A stretch of DNA of 11,941 bases from Candidatus Falkowbacteria bacterium CG02_land_8_20_14_3_00_36_14 (GTDB taxonomy: Bacteria > Patescibacteriota > Patescibacteriia > Patescibacteriales > UM-FILTER-36-11): the NCBI GenBank assembly GCA_002781265.1, contig PETS01000125.1, forward strand, positions 1 through 11,941, in the 5' to 3' direction. The notes beneath the pieces are model-generated. The model searched no databases, was not told where the DNA came from, and was given only the letters and a program-made list of their open reading frames with translations. The stretch's first letter is position 1, and every line of letters starts with the position of its first letter. Of the stretch, positions 1 to 7,126 are shown piece by piece. Position numbers and translations under genes: made by a program.

Positions 1-81
1 TAATTGCTAAATATATTGAAAGTGGTGCAGTTAAACCTTGAATTTACCTTTTACGGCTATTTATTTAATTCATTTAATTTA

Positions 82-1368
82 TTATTCATTTCTAAGCGCT
101 TCTATCGGATCCAATTTAGCGGCTTTGCGCGCCGGATATAGCCCGAATAATACGCCGAAAAATAGTGAAAAAACCAAAGCGACAACATAAGAGCGCATTG
201 GTATTGATAATTGCCAGTCAAGCCCGTATCTATTAGCTCCCCAGGCAATTATTGATGAAAACAATATTCCAATTATAATGCCGATAAACCCCCCAATTAT
301 TGTAATTATTATTGATTCGGTTAAAAATTGTATCATTATATCTTTAAAAGTGGCCCCAACCGTTTTTCTTAATCCTATTTCTGATGTTCTTTCGCTGATA
401 ATAACATACATAATATTCATTATGCCTACTCCACCGACTATTAATGAAATAGCCACAATAGCCAGTAATAAAAGAGTAATGGCCCCGGTAACAGTTCCTA
501 AAATTTCCAGAGCTTCAATCATCGGCGTTACTCTAAAATCATCCTTATTTACATCAAAAGTACCGTCCGGCTTAGTATCAGGCGTAATATTATGATTAGT
601 TCTCATAATTTGAATAATCTCATCCGTGGTTTCATCTAGCCAGCTTAAATCTTTTATTTTATGCATTAAAAATAAAACATGGTCAATCCCCATAATTCTT
701 TTCTGCAGTGTCATTAAGGGAATATAAATATAATCATCAAAATCCGTTCCAAACACCGCCCCCCTCTCTTCGTATATACCAATTACATTATATTTTGACT
801 TGTGAATTTTTATTGATTGGCCGATAGCGTCTGAATCTCCGAATAATTCATTTTTTACCTTCGGTCCCAAAACTACTACTTGGGCTAAAGATTTTTCTTC
901 AGCTTCAGAAAAAAAACTGCCAAATTCCACTTTAGTTTTATCAATATCAATAAAACTGGCGCTCACTCCAAATAATATACCTTGCTTCATGACATTGGCA
1001 TAGCTAACTTGTTCTTGGGCTATTATGCCGCCATAACTTTCCCCAACATTAGCTAATTTATCAATTTCTTTCATATCATTAAGGTTTAAAGTTGTAATTT
1101 GCACGCCGCTAACAAGAGAAGTGGCGGATTGCGCTTCTGATGCCGCGCCCTTTTTGCTTGTTGGAACTTTTATTTTTGTTTCAATAACATCAGTGCCAAA
1201 TGATTCTACCTGGCTGACAATAAGACTTTTAATCCCTTCCCCGGCTGAAAATACAATAATCACTGCCGAAATACCTATCACCATTCCTAATACAGTCAAG
1301 CCGGTTCTTAATTTATTAGCCCTCATGGATCTTATGGCAATTTGGATTGATAAAATTATAGTTGGCAT
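82..1368 (-). CDS. MacB-like ABC exporter permease, intact tandem copy
   Basis: Membrane subunit of a MacB/FtsX-type ABC exporter, 428 aa, a normal length for family members whose ATPase is a separate protein. One N-terminal membrane helix (about residues 20-44) precedes a large extracytoplasmic MacB_PCD-type domain (about 45-285), and three helices (about 295-320, 345-378, 392-412) form the FtsX domain. Visible family signatures are SERTSEIGLRKTVGA (325-339), a coupling motif facing the ATPase, and the C-terminal YPARKAAKLDPIEAL. It begins 34 bp after a broken paralogue and is last of an adaptor-ATPase-permease-permease series, so it probably uses the ATPase at 2804-3526. It could be an exporter of peptides or lipids, or a mechanotransmission complex; the substrate cannot be read from sequence. 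No clear Shine-Dalgarno precedes the ATG. Confidence 0.9.
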   Translation of the reverse strand: MPTIILSIQIAIRSMRANKLRTGLTVLGMVIGISAVIIVFSAGEGIKSLIVSQVESFGTDVIETKIKVPTSKKGAASEAQSATSLVSGVQITTLNLNDMKEIDKLANVGESYGGIIAQEQVSYANVMKQGILFGVSASFIDIDKTKVEFGSFFSEAEEKSLAQVVVLGPKVKNELFGDSDAIGQSIKIHKSKYNVIGIYEERGAVFGTDFDDYIYIPLMTLQKRIMGIDHVLFLMHKIKDLSWLDETTDEIIQIMRTNHNITPDTKPDGTFDVNKDDFRVTPMIEALEILGTVTGAITLLLLAIVAISLIVGGVGIMNIMYVIISERTSEIGLRKTVGATFKDIMIQFLTESIIITIIGGFIGIIIGILFSSIIAWGANRYGLDWQLSIPMRSYVVALVFSLFFGVLFGLYPARKAAKLDPIEALRNE

Positions 1369-1402
1369 GTTTTAAATAATTTCAAAATCAAGAATAAAAA
1401 TT

Positions 1403-1918
1403 TTATTCATAACGAAGAGCTTCTACCGGCTCTAATCGGCTGGCTTTGCGGGCCGGATAAAGACCGAAAATAATCCCGATTATAGTTGATACGGATATAG
1501 CTAAAAATATAGAAAATAATGATACTGCGTAATCCCAATTATATCCCAAAACTTGTGCTATTTTTGCCACTATAAATGAAATTAACGCGCCTCCTATTAT
1601 ACCCATTAATCCACCTAAAAATGTTATGGCTATGGATTCTAATAAAAATTGGATTAAAATATTATTATTACTGGCTCCGACCGCTTTTCTTAAACCAATT
1701 TCCCTAGTGCGCTCGGAAACGGAAACAAGCATTATATTCATTATGCCCACTCCTCCGACTATTAAAGATAAAGCGGCCATAGTAGCCAAGAAAAATTTTA
1801 ACGCGTCAGTAATGGTAGTAATTATATCCAAAGCTTGAGCGGCGCTTCTGGTGGTAAAATCATCATTTTTTCCGGTTTGATCTGTAATATTATGCCTGTC
1901 TCTCAAAGTAAGAATTAC
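1403..1918 (-). pseudogene. C-terminal FtsX-domain fragment of broken MacB-like permease
   Basis: Homology resumes at codon GTA (1918), directly after the second copy of the target duplication, with VILTLRDRHNIT. The only nearby start is a TTG at 1906, inside that conserved stretch, so it is not a natural start. The fragment holds the three C-terminal membrane helices and the motifs SERTREIGLRKAVGA and YPARKASRLEPVEALRYE. By eye, more than half the residues of the FtsX region are identical to the intact copy downstream. Stops and frameshifts are absent within the fragment itself, which suggests that the disruption is recent. Confidence 0.86.
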
Positions 1919-1923
1919 ATCAT
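1919..1923. repeat. Target-site duplication ATCAT, left copy
   Basis: ATCAT on the plus strand, directly abutting the GG end of the inserted element. It is identical to 2047-2051. Collapsing the two copies restores the permease reading frame, which is strong support for a true transposition footprint. Confidence 0.82.
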
Positions 1924-2046
1924 GGCCGTGTCGCCAATGTAAAAATTTTTCAAAAAATTATTTTTAAGATTAGCCAAATTTGACAAAAATCAAATAAAAT
2001 TATTTTTGCTAATTTTAGATAAAAAAATTTAATTGGCGACAGTACC
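1924..2046. mobile_element. 123-bp MITE-like non-coding insertion
   Basis: Non-coding, very AT-rich insert inside the first MacB-like permease gene. Its ends are inverted: GGCCGTGTCGCCAAT on the plus strand from 1924, and GGTACTGTCGCCAAT on the minus strand from 2046. These share GG and a 10-bp TGTCGCCAAT, with three mismatches between. The interior is also roughly palindromic (ATTAGC near one side, GCTAAT near the other; ATTTGA/TCAAAT at the centre), so the whole element could fold into one hairpin. It is flanked by identical ATCAT pentamers at 1919-1923 and 2047-2051. It encodes no transposase, so it would need one in trans. I cannot assign the family; the GG...TGTCGCC end resembles several DDE insertion-sequence families only in general style. 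Confidence 0.85.
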
Positions 2047-2373
2047 ATCATTAATGGCGGTATCAATATTTTTATCATCGTCAACTTTAGCCCTTAATAA
2101 ACTGATATGATTAACACCGGCGATTAATTTCTGCATTGTTTTAATGGGAATTAAAACTTGGTCGTCATAATCTTGAAAAGCCACAGTTCCCCTCTCTCCC
2201 ATAACGCCGATAACGTCCAGATTGAGCTTATTAACTTTTACTTTCTGCCCGATCGCATCAGAATCGCCGAATATCTCTTTCTTCACTGTTGATCCTAGCA
2301 CAATAACTTTAGATAGATTAACTTCTTCCTCTTTGGTGAAAAATCTTCCACTGGCAACTTCCCCCCCCCTCAA
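2029..2373 (-). pseudogene. Middle (extracytoplasmic domain) fragment of broken MacB-like permease
   Basis: Carries the second half of the MacB_PCD-type domain: GRFFTKEEE, then VIVLGSTVKKEIFGDSDAIGQ, which matches VVVLGPKVKNELFGDSDAIGQ of the intact copy. The apparent TTG start at 2373 is only the first possible start after the TAG and has no independent support. The true sequence ends at AIND. The last five residues and the TAA stop (2029-2031) lie inside the inserted element at 1924-2046. The fragment has no membrane helix or signal sequence of its own. Confidence 0.85.
2047..2051. repeat. Target-site duplication ATCAT, right copy
   Basis: Second ATCAT pentamer at the other end of the insert. 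The duplication could be counted as 6 bp, since the next base also agrees, but 5 bp leaves symmetrical GG ends on the element. Confidence 0.82.
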
Positions 2374-2376
2374 CAG

Positions 2377-2832
2377 CTAAATAACCGAAGTGGTACCGTT
2401 CAAACTTGTATCATAACTCGTCCCTTGCCAGCTGACCGGTCCGACGCTTTTGGAATATGCCACTACGTCTAAAATATTCGGCACATTTTTTTTATCGTTT
2501 AAAGCTTGAGCATCTTCGTATGTAAGAGTTGTAATAATTATTCCCATTACCGATGCCGGCGGTCCTTCATCTTCGGCCTTACCGGGAAGCACTCCTATTA
2601 AATTAGTGCCTAGGCTTTCTACCTGATTAATAATTAAGCTTTGCGCTCCGGCGCCGACCGATATAATTAAAATAACAGCTCCGACTCCGATAATAATTCC
2701 GAGCATAGTCAAAAAACTTCTAACCTTATTAGCCAAAAGCGCGGTAATTGAAGTTATTATAATTTGCTTTAAAATTAAAAACATAAATAAAATACTAATT
2801 TTATTATTTAAGATTTTCTCCATCTTGGGCAA
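2377..2832 (-). pseudogene. N-terminal fragment of broken MacB-like permease
   Basis: 151 codons from the upstream ATG at 2832, or 135 from the preferred ATG at 2784. It carries the N-terminal membrane helix (about residues 42-60 of the longer form) and the start of the extracytoplasmic domain, with VESLGTNLIGV matching VESFGTDVIET of the intact copy. It ends at TAG after NGTTSVI. That stop is in the same frame as the next fragment, so the two are separated only by the codons TAG and CTG. If translated alone it would be a one-helix protein with a truncated outer domain and no FtsX domain, so it is unlikely to work as a transporter. Confidence 0.85.
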
Positions 2833-3526
2833 TTCTCCTATTTTTTACTGAATAATCATCTATAATCATTCCATCTTTTATTTTTATAATTCTTTTCGCG
2901 TGTTCCGAGGTATAGGTTTCATGAGTGACAAGAATAATAGTATTGCCGGCATTATTTAATTCCTGCAGTATTTTCATAATTTGCACTCCGGATTTTGAAT
3001 CAAGGTTGCCGGTCGGCTCATCGGCAAAAATCACTGAAGGATTATTGACTAAAGCCCTAGCTATGGCTACCCGCTGTTTTTCCCCGCCTGATATTTGATT
3101 GGTAAAATAATCCAGCCGATGGCCCAGCCCGACGCTTTTTAAAACTTCTCTGGCTCTTATTTCTATATTTTTTTTATTAACAGAATAAGTCAAAGGCAGC
3201 TTGACGTTTTCCAGCACAGTCGTCCGGGTTAAAAGATTAAATGACTGAAAAACAAAACCAATTTTGCGGTTGCGCAAGCCGGCCAATTCATTATCGCTTA
3301 AATGCACTACGTCTTTTTCTTCCAATTTGTATTCTCCGCTGGTCGCCCGGTCTAAAAGCCCTAATATATGCATTAAGGTAGACTTGCCTGAACCGGAAGG
3401 GCCCATAATAGCCACGAACTCGCCCTTGTTTATATTAAAAGAAAGGCCGTGCAGAACTTTAGTCACGACCTCTCCGTTTATAAATACCTTTTTTAAAAAA
3501 TTAACTTCAATTATCGGAATTGGCAT
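2804..3526 (-). CDS. ABC exporter ATPase, MacB/LolD-type
   Basis: Cytoplasmic ATP-hydrolysing subunit expected to drive the adjacent MacB-like permeases, 240 aa from the chosen start. Numbering from the longer 246-aa form, it has Walker A GPSGSGKS (48-55), Q-loop Gln100, ABC signature ISGGEKQ (151-157), Walker B VIFADEP (171-177) and H-loop His208. The overall MGPSGSGKSTLMHILGLLD and DEPTGNLDSKSG pattern is that of the MacB/LolD/FtsE group. An ATG at 3544 would add six residues (MTKLFI), but it lies inside a dispersed repeat, so I prefer the ATG at 3526, giving MPIPIIEVNFLKKVF. Neither has a Shine-Dalgarno. It is followed by the broken permease and then by the intact one, which suggests one ATPase once served two permeases. 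Confidence 0.92.
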   Translation of the reverse strand: MPIPIIEVNFLKKVFINGEVVTKVLHGLSFNINKGEFVAIMGPSGSGKSTLMHILGLLDRATSGEYKLEEKDVVHLSDNELAGLRNRKIGFVFQSFNLLTRTTVLENVKLPLTYSVNKKNIEIRAREVLKSVGLGHRLDYFTNQISGGEKQRVAIARALVNNPSVIFADEPTGNLDSKSGVQIMKILQELNNAGNTIILVTHETYTSEHAKRIIKIKDGMIIDDYSVKNRRIAQDGENLK

Positions 3527-3538
3527 AATAAATAACTT

Positions 3539-3575
3539 TGTCATTGCTTCGTCGTTAACGCTCCGCGCAATGACA
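3539..3575. repeat. 37-bp palindromic repeat (TGTCATTGC ends)
   Basis: Perfect 9-bp inverted ends TGTCATTGC/GCAATGACA around a short centre that contains ACGAAGCAAT on the minus strand. The same TCATTGC and CGAAGCAAT words bound the larger repeat at 10684-10864, so this looks like a reduced member of the same dispersed family. It sits between the adaptor and ATPase genes and supplies an alternative ATG (3544) for the ATPase. Confidence 0.75.
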
Positions 3576-3627
3576 GGAAATAATTAAATATTTTTATTCA
3601 TAATCCATAATTCATTATTCTTGATTT

Positions 3628-3656
3628 ACCCCGTTAGAAAAGTTTTCTAATGGGGT
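3628..3656 (-). repeat. CCCCGTTAGAAA-type hairpin directly after the adaptor gene
   Basis: ACCCC-G-TTAGAAAA, one central base, then TTTTCTAA-T-GGGGT: a 14-position stem with a single mismatch, beginning right at the adaptor gene's stop codon. It is hairpin-forming in RNA but has no T-run after it on the minus strand (TAAATCAAG follows), so it is a poor intrinsic terminator. It shares the CCCCGTTAGAAA arm with the leader element at 11567-11685 and the CCCCGTT word at 9598-9604, which points to a dispersed repeat family. It may also stabilise the 3' end of the adaptor message. Confidence 0.75.
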
Positions 3657-5582
3657 TTACTTGCTATCCTTCACGAAAGTCACGACCTCGTCGCCTTCTT
3701 TTGCGCCTGATAAAACTTCTGTCATGCCGCCATCGCCTCGCAGTCCTAAAGTAACCACGGCCTCTTTTATCTGATTATTTGCTAAAATTCTGGCATATTT
3801 ATTACCGTTTTTATCAATTACCGCCCGGGCCGGAATTATTAAAATATTATCTTTTCTGGCCGTGGTAATAACCGCATTAGCCGTCATGCCGGATTTAATA
3901 TTTTCTAAATTAGTTTTATATTCGCTTCCATCGGCGATATCAATAAATCCAACATCAACCTGATAATAAATTACATCTTGAATTATGGTTTCGGCCGGTT
4001 CAATAAAATTTACTTTACCTTGAAAAATAACGTTTTCGCCGAACGCATCCATGGTTATTTCGGCTAAATTACCGATTTTTACTTTAGTAATATCGGTTTC
4101 TGAAATTAAAACTTCAATTTCAAAATTATTTTCACCAAGCATGGAAATTACCGGATTAGCAACGGATACTTGTTCCCCAACTTCATAATTTACTTTTGTA
4201 ACCAAGCCGCCAATCGGAGCTTTGATTATTTTATTATCAATCTCAATCGCTACCGCGTCATAAGCCGCTTTTGCTATTTCCACCTGCGCTTGATAAAGAA
4301 GAATATCTTCAAATCTGGTTGGAGATTTTAATTGATTTAATTTAGATTCAGCCACCGCTAACCCCTGCCTAGAAGCTTCAACCTTAGATTCGGCTAAATT
4401 AATCTGCTGGGCGCCGTTTACCTCGGCGCTGGCTAAAGCGTTTCTGGCATTAATAATGGCATTATTCAAATTTGTGTTTGCTTGAGATAGACTTTCCGCG
4501 GCCGTGGATACATTAGTGTCATAAGCGAGCATGGCATCTGATAAATTTTGCTTAGAGGTATTAATAGAATAAATGGCTGTAGTTATAATTGTAATTTGCG
4601 AATTAATAGTTGCTTTGAGGCTATCAAGGTCTGCTTGAGTTAAATCTGAAGTGATAATAGTATTTTCTAAAGCTTTAAAACAATAATCTAAGCTGGCAAA
4701 AATTTTATTCAATGTTTCCTGGCTATCATCCAGCGCTTCAACAATGTCATTATTATTCTTGCTGTATTTAGCTACGGCTAAACTTGCATTAGCTGACGTA
4801 AGCAGTATTTGAGCCTCATCGCTAGTGTTAATAGTATTAGTCGAATAAATAGTATTTTCAATGCTTAAAATATCTTTAACATCTTCATCTTTTATTACTC
4901 GGTCTATGGAATCAAGCGCTATATTGGCTAACGATAATTTTTCCTCCATCGTGGTTAAAGCCGAATTTTTTTTATTGTTTATTGACTGGCTATAAGTGCT
5001 TTTAGCATTCTCTAAATTATTTTCGGCTGTTTTAACTGCTTGTTCGTAAGTAGTAACATCTTTATTGGAATCTAATAATAAATCATCTAGGCTTTTCTTG
5101 GCTTGATTGATATTTTCTACTGATGTATTTTTTACTTTTTCCAATTCTGTTGACGCGGCTGCATATAAAGATTCAGCTTGGGCAACGCCGGCCGCGGCCA
5201 CATTAATTTCTTCCCGGGTAGCTCCGGACGAATATTTTAACAAAGTTGCCTGACTGGCTGCTAAATTGGCCTTAGCCTCATTTTGTTTATTAATTAATTC
5301 ACTATAATCCAGTCCAGCCAATATCTGATCTTTATTAACTTTATCGCCGATTTTAACTAAAATTTTATTAACTTTACCGACAGATGAAAAATTCAAATTA
5401 ATGGCGCTAGCCGCTTTAATCGTACCAGTTTCGGAAACAGTCTGGATTAATTGTCCGCGTTCTACTTTAACGGTTGTGTATTCTGTTTTATTTTGCTTAT
5501 TTAAATTAAAATAAGCCGTTAAGCTGATAACAGCTATAACTATTATGCCAATTATAATTTTTATAATTTTTCTTGCTTTCAT
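3657..5582 (-). CDS. Membrane-fusion/adaptor protein of the MacAB-like exporter, with extended helical region
   Basis: MacA/HlyD-family adaptor that would sit on the outer face of the membrane and couple to the MacB-like permease. It has 641 aa, against roughly 370-400 for typical MacA. An N-terminal signal anchor (about 5-25) is followed by the first lipoyl/barrel-sandwich half (about 40-92: TVSETGTIKA..VGKVNKILVKIGDKV). A long Ala/Asn/Ser-rich helical region (about 95-445) follows, then the second lipoyl half (450-482: IIKAPIGGLVTKVNYEVGEQV), a beta-barrel domain (about 484-575) and the membrane-proximal C-terminus. Two mirrored motifs, GATREEI (120-126) and SPTRFEDI (420-427), mark the two sides of the hairpin base; the roughly 290 residues between are extra. 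It leads the exporter block, with the ATPase 130 bp downstream. The start at 5582 fits the signal anchor, but no ribosome-binding site is visible. Confidence 0.88.
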   Translation of the reverse strand: MKARKIIKIIIGIIVIAVISLTAYFNLNKQNKTEYTTVKVERGQLIQTVSETGTIKAASAINLNFSSVGKVNKILVKIGDKVNKDQILAGLDYSELINKQNEAKANLAASQATLLKYSSGATREEINVAAAGVAQAESLYAAASTELEKVKNTSVENINQAKKSLDDLLLDSNKDVTTYEQAVKTAENNLENAKSTYSQSINNKKNSALTTMEEKLSLANIALDSIDRVIKDEDVKDILSIENTIYSTNTINTSDEAQILLTSANASLAVAKYSKNNNDIVEALDDSQETLNKIFASLDYCFKALENTIITSDLTQADLDSLKATINSQITIITTAIYSINTSKQNLSDAMLAYDTNVSTAAESLSQANTNLNNAIINARNALASAEVNGAQQINLAESKVEASRQGLAVAESKLNQLKSPTRFEDILLYQAQVEIAKAAYDAVAIEIDNKIIKAPIGGLVTKVNYEVGEQVSVANPVISMLGENNFEIEVLISETDITKVKIGNLAEITMDAFGENVIFQGKVNFIEPAETIIQDVIYYQVDVGFIDIADGSEYKTNLENIKSGMTANAVITTARKDNILIIPARAVIDKNGNKYARILANNQIKEAVVTLGLRGDGGMTEVLSGAKEGDEVVTFVKDSK

Positions 5583-5599
5583 TTATTTAATATTTATAT

Positions 5600-5781
5600 G
5601 GTTTCAAAACTGCTTTTAAGCGAAATTTATGACTTTTTGGCCAAGGCGAGCCTGCCTGCCGGCAGGGAAAGCCAGCGAAATGATTTAAAGCGTAGCCGGG
5701 CTACGGCGAAAATCATTTAGCGCCAGCTTGACGAAGCCTCGGGCGAAAAGGACAAATTGCAACCAAAGGAGTTTTGTAACC
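5600..5781. repeat. 182-bp long imperfect palindrome between murF and the adaptor gene
   Basis: The ends GGTTTCAAAACTGCTTT (plus, from 5600) and GGTTACAAAACTCCTTT (minus, from 5781) agree at 15 of 17 positions. The pairing continues inward with interruptions (AATTT, CTTTT, GCC, AGGC, AAATGATTT) to a GTAGCC/GGCTAC core near 5692-5705. A second small palindrome, CCTGCCTGCCGGCAGG, lies in the left arm. It has no ORF and no convincing target duplication. It could be a non-autonomous mobile element or a transcript-processing hairpin; it fills nearly all of the space between the cell-wall block and the exporter block. Confidence 0.75.
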
Positions 5782-5794
5782 ATCTCATTATAAC

Positions 5795-7087
5795 TTATTG
5801 CGCCCATTGCTTATCCTGCCTGATTAATAATTCCGGCGCGCGCAGAGGTTCGGCCATTATTTCCAAAACAATTTTTTCCATTCTCACGCCCTGCGATCCT
5901 TTTACGAGAATTAAATCACCTTCTTTAATCCTATTCTGGATAAAAATTCCGGCTTGTCTTAAATTGGAAAAATGAAAAATATTATTACTAGCCATGCCAG
6001 CATCGAGCGCTCCGCGGTCAATATCGCGGGATCTTTCCCCGACTGTAATTAGCTTATCTATTCCCGCTTTCGCTAAATATTTTCCCACTTGCTTATGCCA
6101 CTCTTCCGAATAAGAACCCAGCTCCAGCATATCGCCTAAGACCGCGTATTTTTCTGCGTTGGCTCTTAAAGGAATATCCTTAATTGAATCTATGGCTACC
6201 ATAGATGATTCCGGCGATGAATTATAAGAATCATCTATAATCAAAGTATTTTTTATTCCCCTGATAGCGTTCATTCTGCCTTTGGGCATATTTATATTTT
6301 TTATAGATTGGCTGATAGCGATTAAATTAATATCATATATTATTCCCGCGCAAGCTCCGATTAAAACCGAATAGACCGATGACTTGCTTATAATATTTGG
6401 GAGTATCACGGGGATAATAGAGTTTTCATAGCTAATTTTGAAACTAATGCCGACTAAATCATAAGCATTAATGCTTTTATTGAGACTTAAGGCGATTTCC
6501 CGCGCTCTGACTTTAGATCCCTCTCTCAGGCCATAAGTTAAAATATTGGCATTAGTTAATTCCTTCATGGCTAAAGTTAATTCATCGTCATAATTTAATA
6601 TGGCAGTCCCTGATTGTGGCAGATTTTTAATTAACAAGCTTTTTTCTTTAGCAATATTTTTAATGGAATTAAAATATTTTATATGGGATGAACCGATCCT
6701 GGTTATAATGCCGATCCTGCATTTGGCAATTTTATTTAAATATTTCATATCTCCCGGCTTGTCGGTCGCCATTTCTAAAATCAGTATTTTAGGATAATTT
6801 TTATTAATAATTAAAATTAATTTTATAGCTTTTATAAAAACCAATATCCAGCCAATAATTGATTTTCCTGGCGACTCGGATCCTATTATAGTTAAAGGCA
6901 GGCCTATTTCATTATTATAATTTTTTACATTGCGCCTGACATTGTATTTAGAAGACAAAACGGCATAAACCGCCTCTTTGGCTCCAGTCTTGCCTACACT
7001 GCCTGTGATGCCGATAATTTCCGGCTTATATTTCTTCAAAATCAGCTGAGAAAGTATTTTTAATTTAAGCTGAATTAATTTTCTCAT
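5795..7087 (-). CDS. murF: MurF-type Mur ligase lacking the N-terminal substrate domain
   Basis: UDP-N-acetylmuramoyl-tripeptide:D-alanyl-D-alanine ligase-like enzyme, the last cytoplasmic step of peptidoglycan precursor synthesis. It has 430 aa. The ATP loop ITGSVGKTGAKE (27-38) lies near the very start, after only a basic, hydrophobic stretch, so the UDP-binding N-terminal domain (about 80 residues in E. coli-type MurF) is missing. Other family marks are NYNNEIGLPLT (56-66), EMATDKPGDMKYL (105-117), NYDDEL (165-170), DDSYNSSPESSM (285-296, the MurF-style form), VLGDMLELG (316-324) and VKGSQGVRMEKIV (395-407). It follows ftsI by 39 bp as the last gene of the cell-wall block. A weak AGGG lies 7 nt before the ATG. 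MurF fits better than MurE or MurC because of DDSYN.SPES and LGDMLELG. Confidence 0.88.
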   Translation of the reverse strand: MRKLIQLKLKILSQLILKKYKPEIIGITGSVGKTGAKEAVYAVLSSKYNVRRNVKNYNNEIGLPLTIIGSESPGKSIIGWILVFIKAIKLILIINKNYPKILILEMATDKPGDMKYLNKIAKCRIGIITRIGSSHIKYFNSIKNIAKEKSLLIKNLPQSGTAILNYDDELTLAMKELTNANILTYGLREGSKVRAREIALSLNKSINAYDLVGISFKISYENSIIPVILPNIISKSSVYSVLIGACAGIIYDINLIAISQSIKNINMPKGRMNAIRGIKNTLIIDDSYNSSPESSMVAIDSIKDIPLRANAEKYAVLGDMLELGSYSEEWHKQVGKYLAKAGIDKLITVGERSRDIDRGALDAGMASNNIFHFSNLRQAGIFIQNRIKEGDLILVKGSQGVRMEKIVLEIMAEPLRAPELLIRQDKQWAQ

Positions 7088-7126
7088 AACATTACCCTAT
7101 CATATTATTGCTTATTTTTCAATTAC

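Larger units (their letters stand above)
1403..2784 (-). pseudogene. MacB-like permease, first tandem copy, disrupted by frameshifts and a 123-bp insertion
   Basis: Paralogue of the intact permease at 82-1368, now in three open segments: 2784-2377, 2373-2029 and 1918-1403. Removing the 123-bp insert plus one 5-bp target duplicate (128 bp in all) rejoins codons GAT and GTA in frame. The result reads INDVILTLRDRHNIT, which aligns with DEIIQIMRTNHNIT of the intact copy. The other lesion is an in-frame TAG at 2377-2379 beside nine consecutive G (minus strand). The +1 frame there reads GYLAVEGG, which suits the family better than the annotated frame, so a one-base loss and a one-base gain that cancel are likely. 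Repaired, the gene would encode about 417 aa, close to the intact 428. I chose the ATG at 2784 because its protein aligns from the start with the intact copy and it begins 19 bp after the ATPase stop. An upstream ATG at 2832 would overlap the ATPase gene. Confidence 0.88.

Noticed and set aside
278..595. Plus-strand reading frame of 105 codons opposite the intact permease
   Set aside because: It is antisense to the conserved FtsX-domain coding sequence and has no family features. Other plus-strand frames in the window (such as 3264-3587, 8076-8402, 1121-1375) are shadows of the same kind.
2377..2379. Recoded stop (TAG read as an amino acid) joining the permease fragments
   Set aside because: Reading through gives LLRGG in place of the family-like YLAVEGG found in the +1 frame, so frameshifts explain the data better. 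The second lesion would kill the gene anyway.
3628..3656. Intrinsic terminator for the adaptor gene
   Set aside because: The stem is good but no T-run follows it on the transcribed strand, and the ATPase gene follows in the same direction. It is better explained as a repeat-family member.
5787..5792. TATAAT on the minus strand as a promoter for the exporter genes
   Set aside because: The hexamer is perfect, but 17 bp upstream the -35 position reads GATAAG, with no extended -10. Single TATAAT matches are expected by chance in such AT-rich DNA.
6982..7010. Altered P-loop in MurF (GSVGKTGAKE) as a sign of an inactive enzyme
   Set aside because: The essential G-x-x-G-K-T core is intact and the other ligase motifs are present, so this is normal variation.
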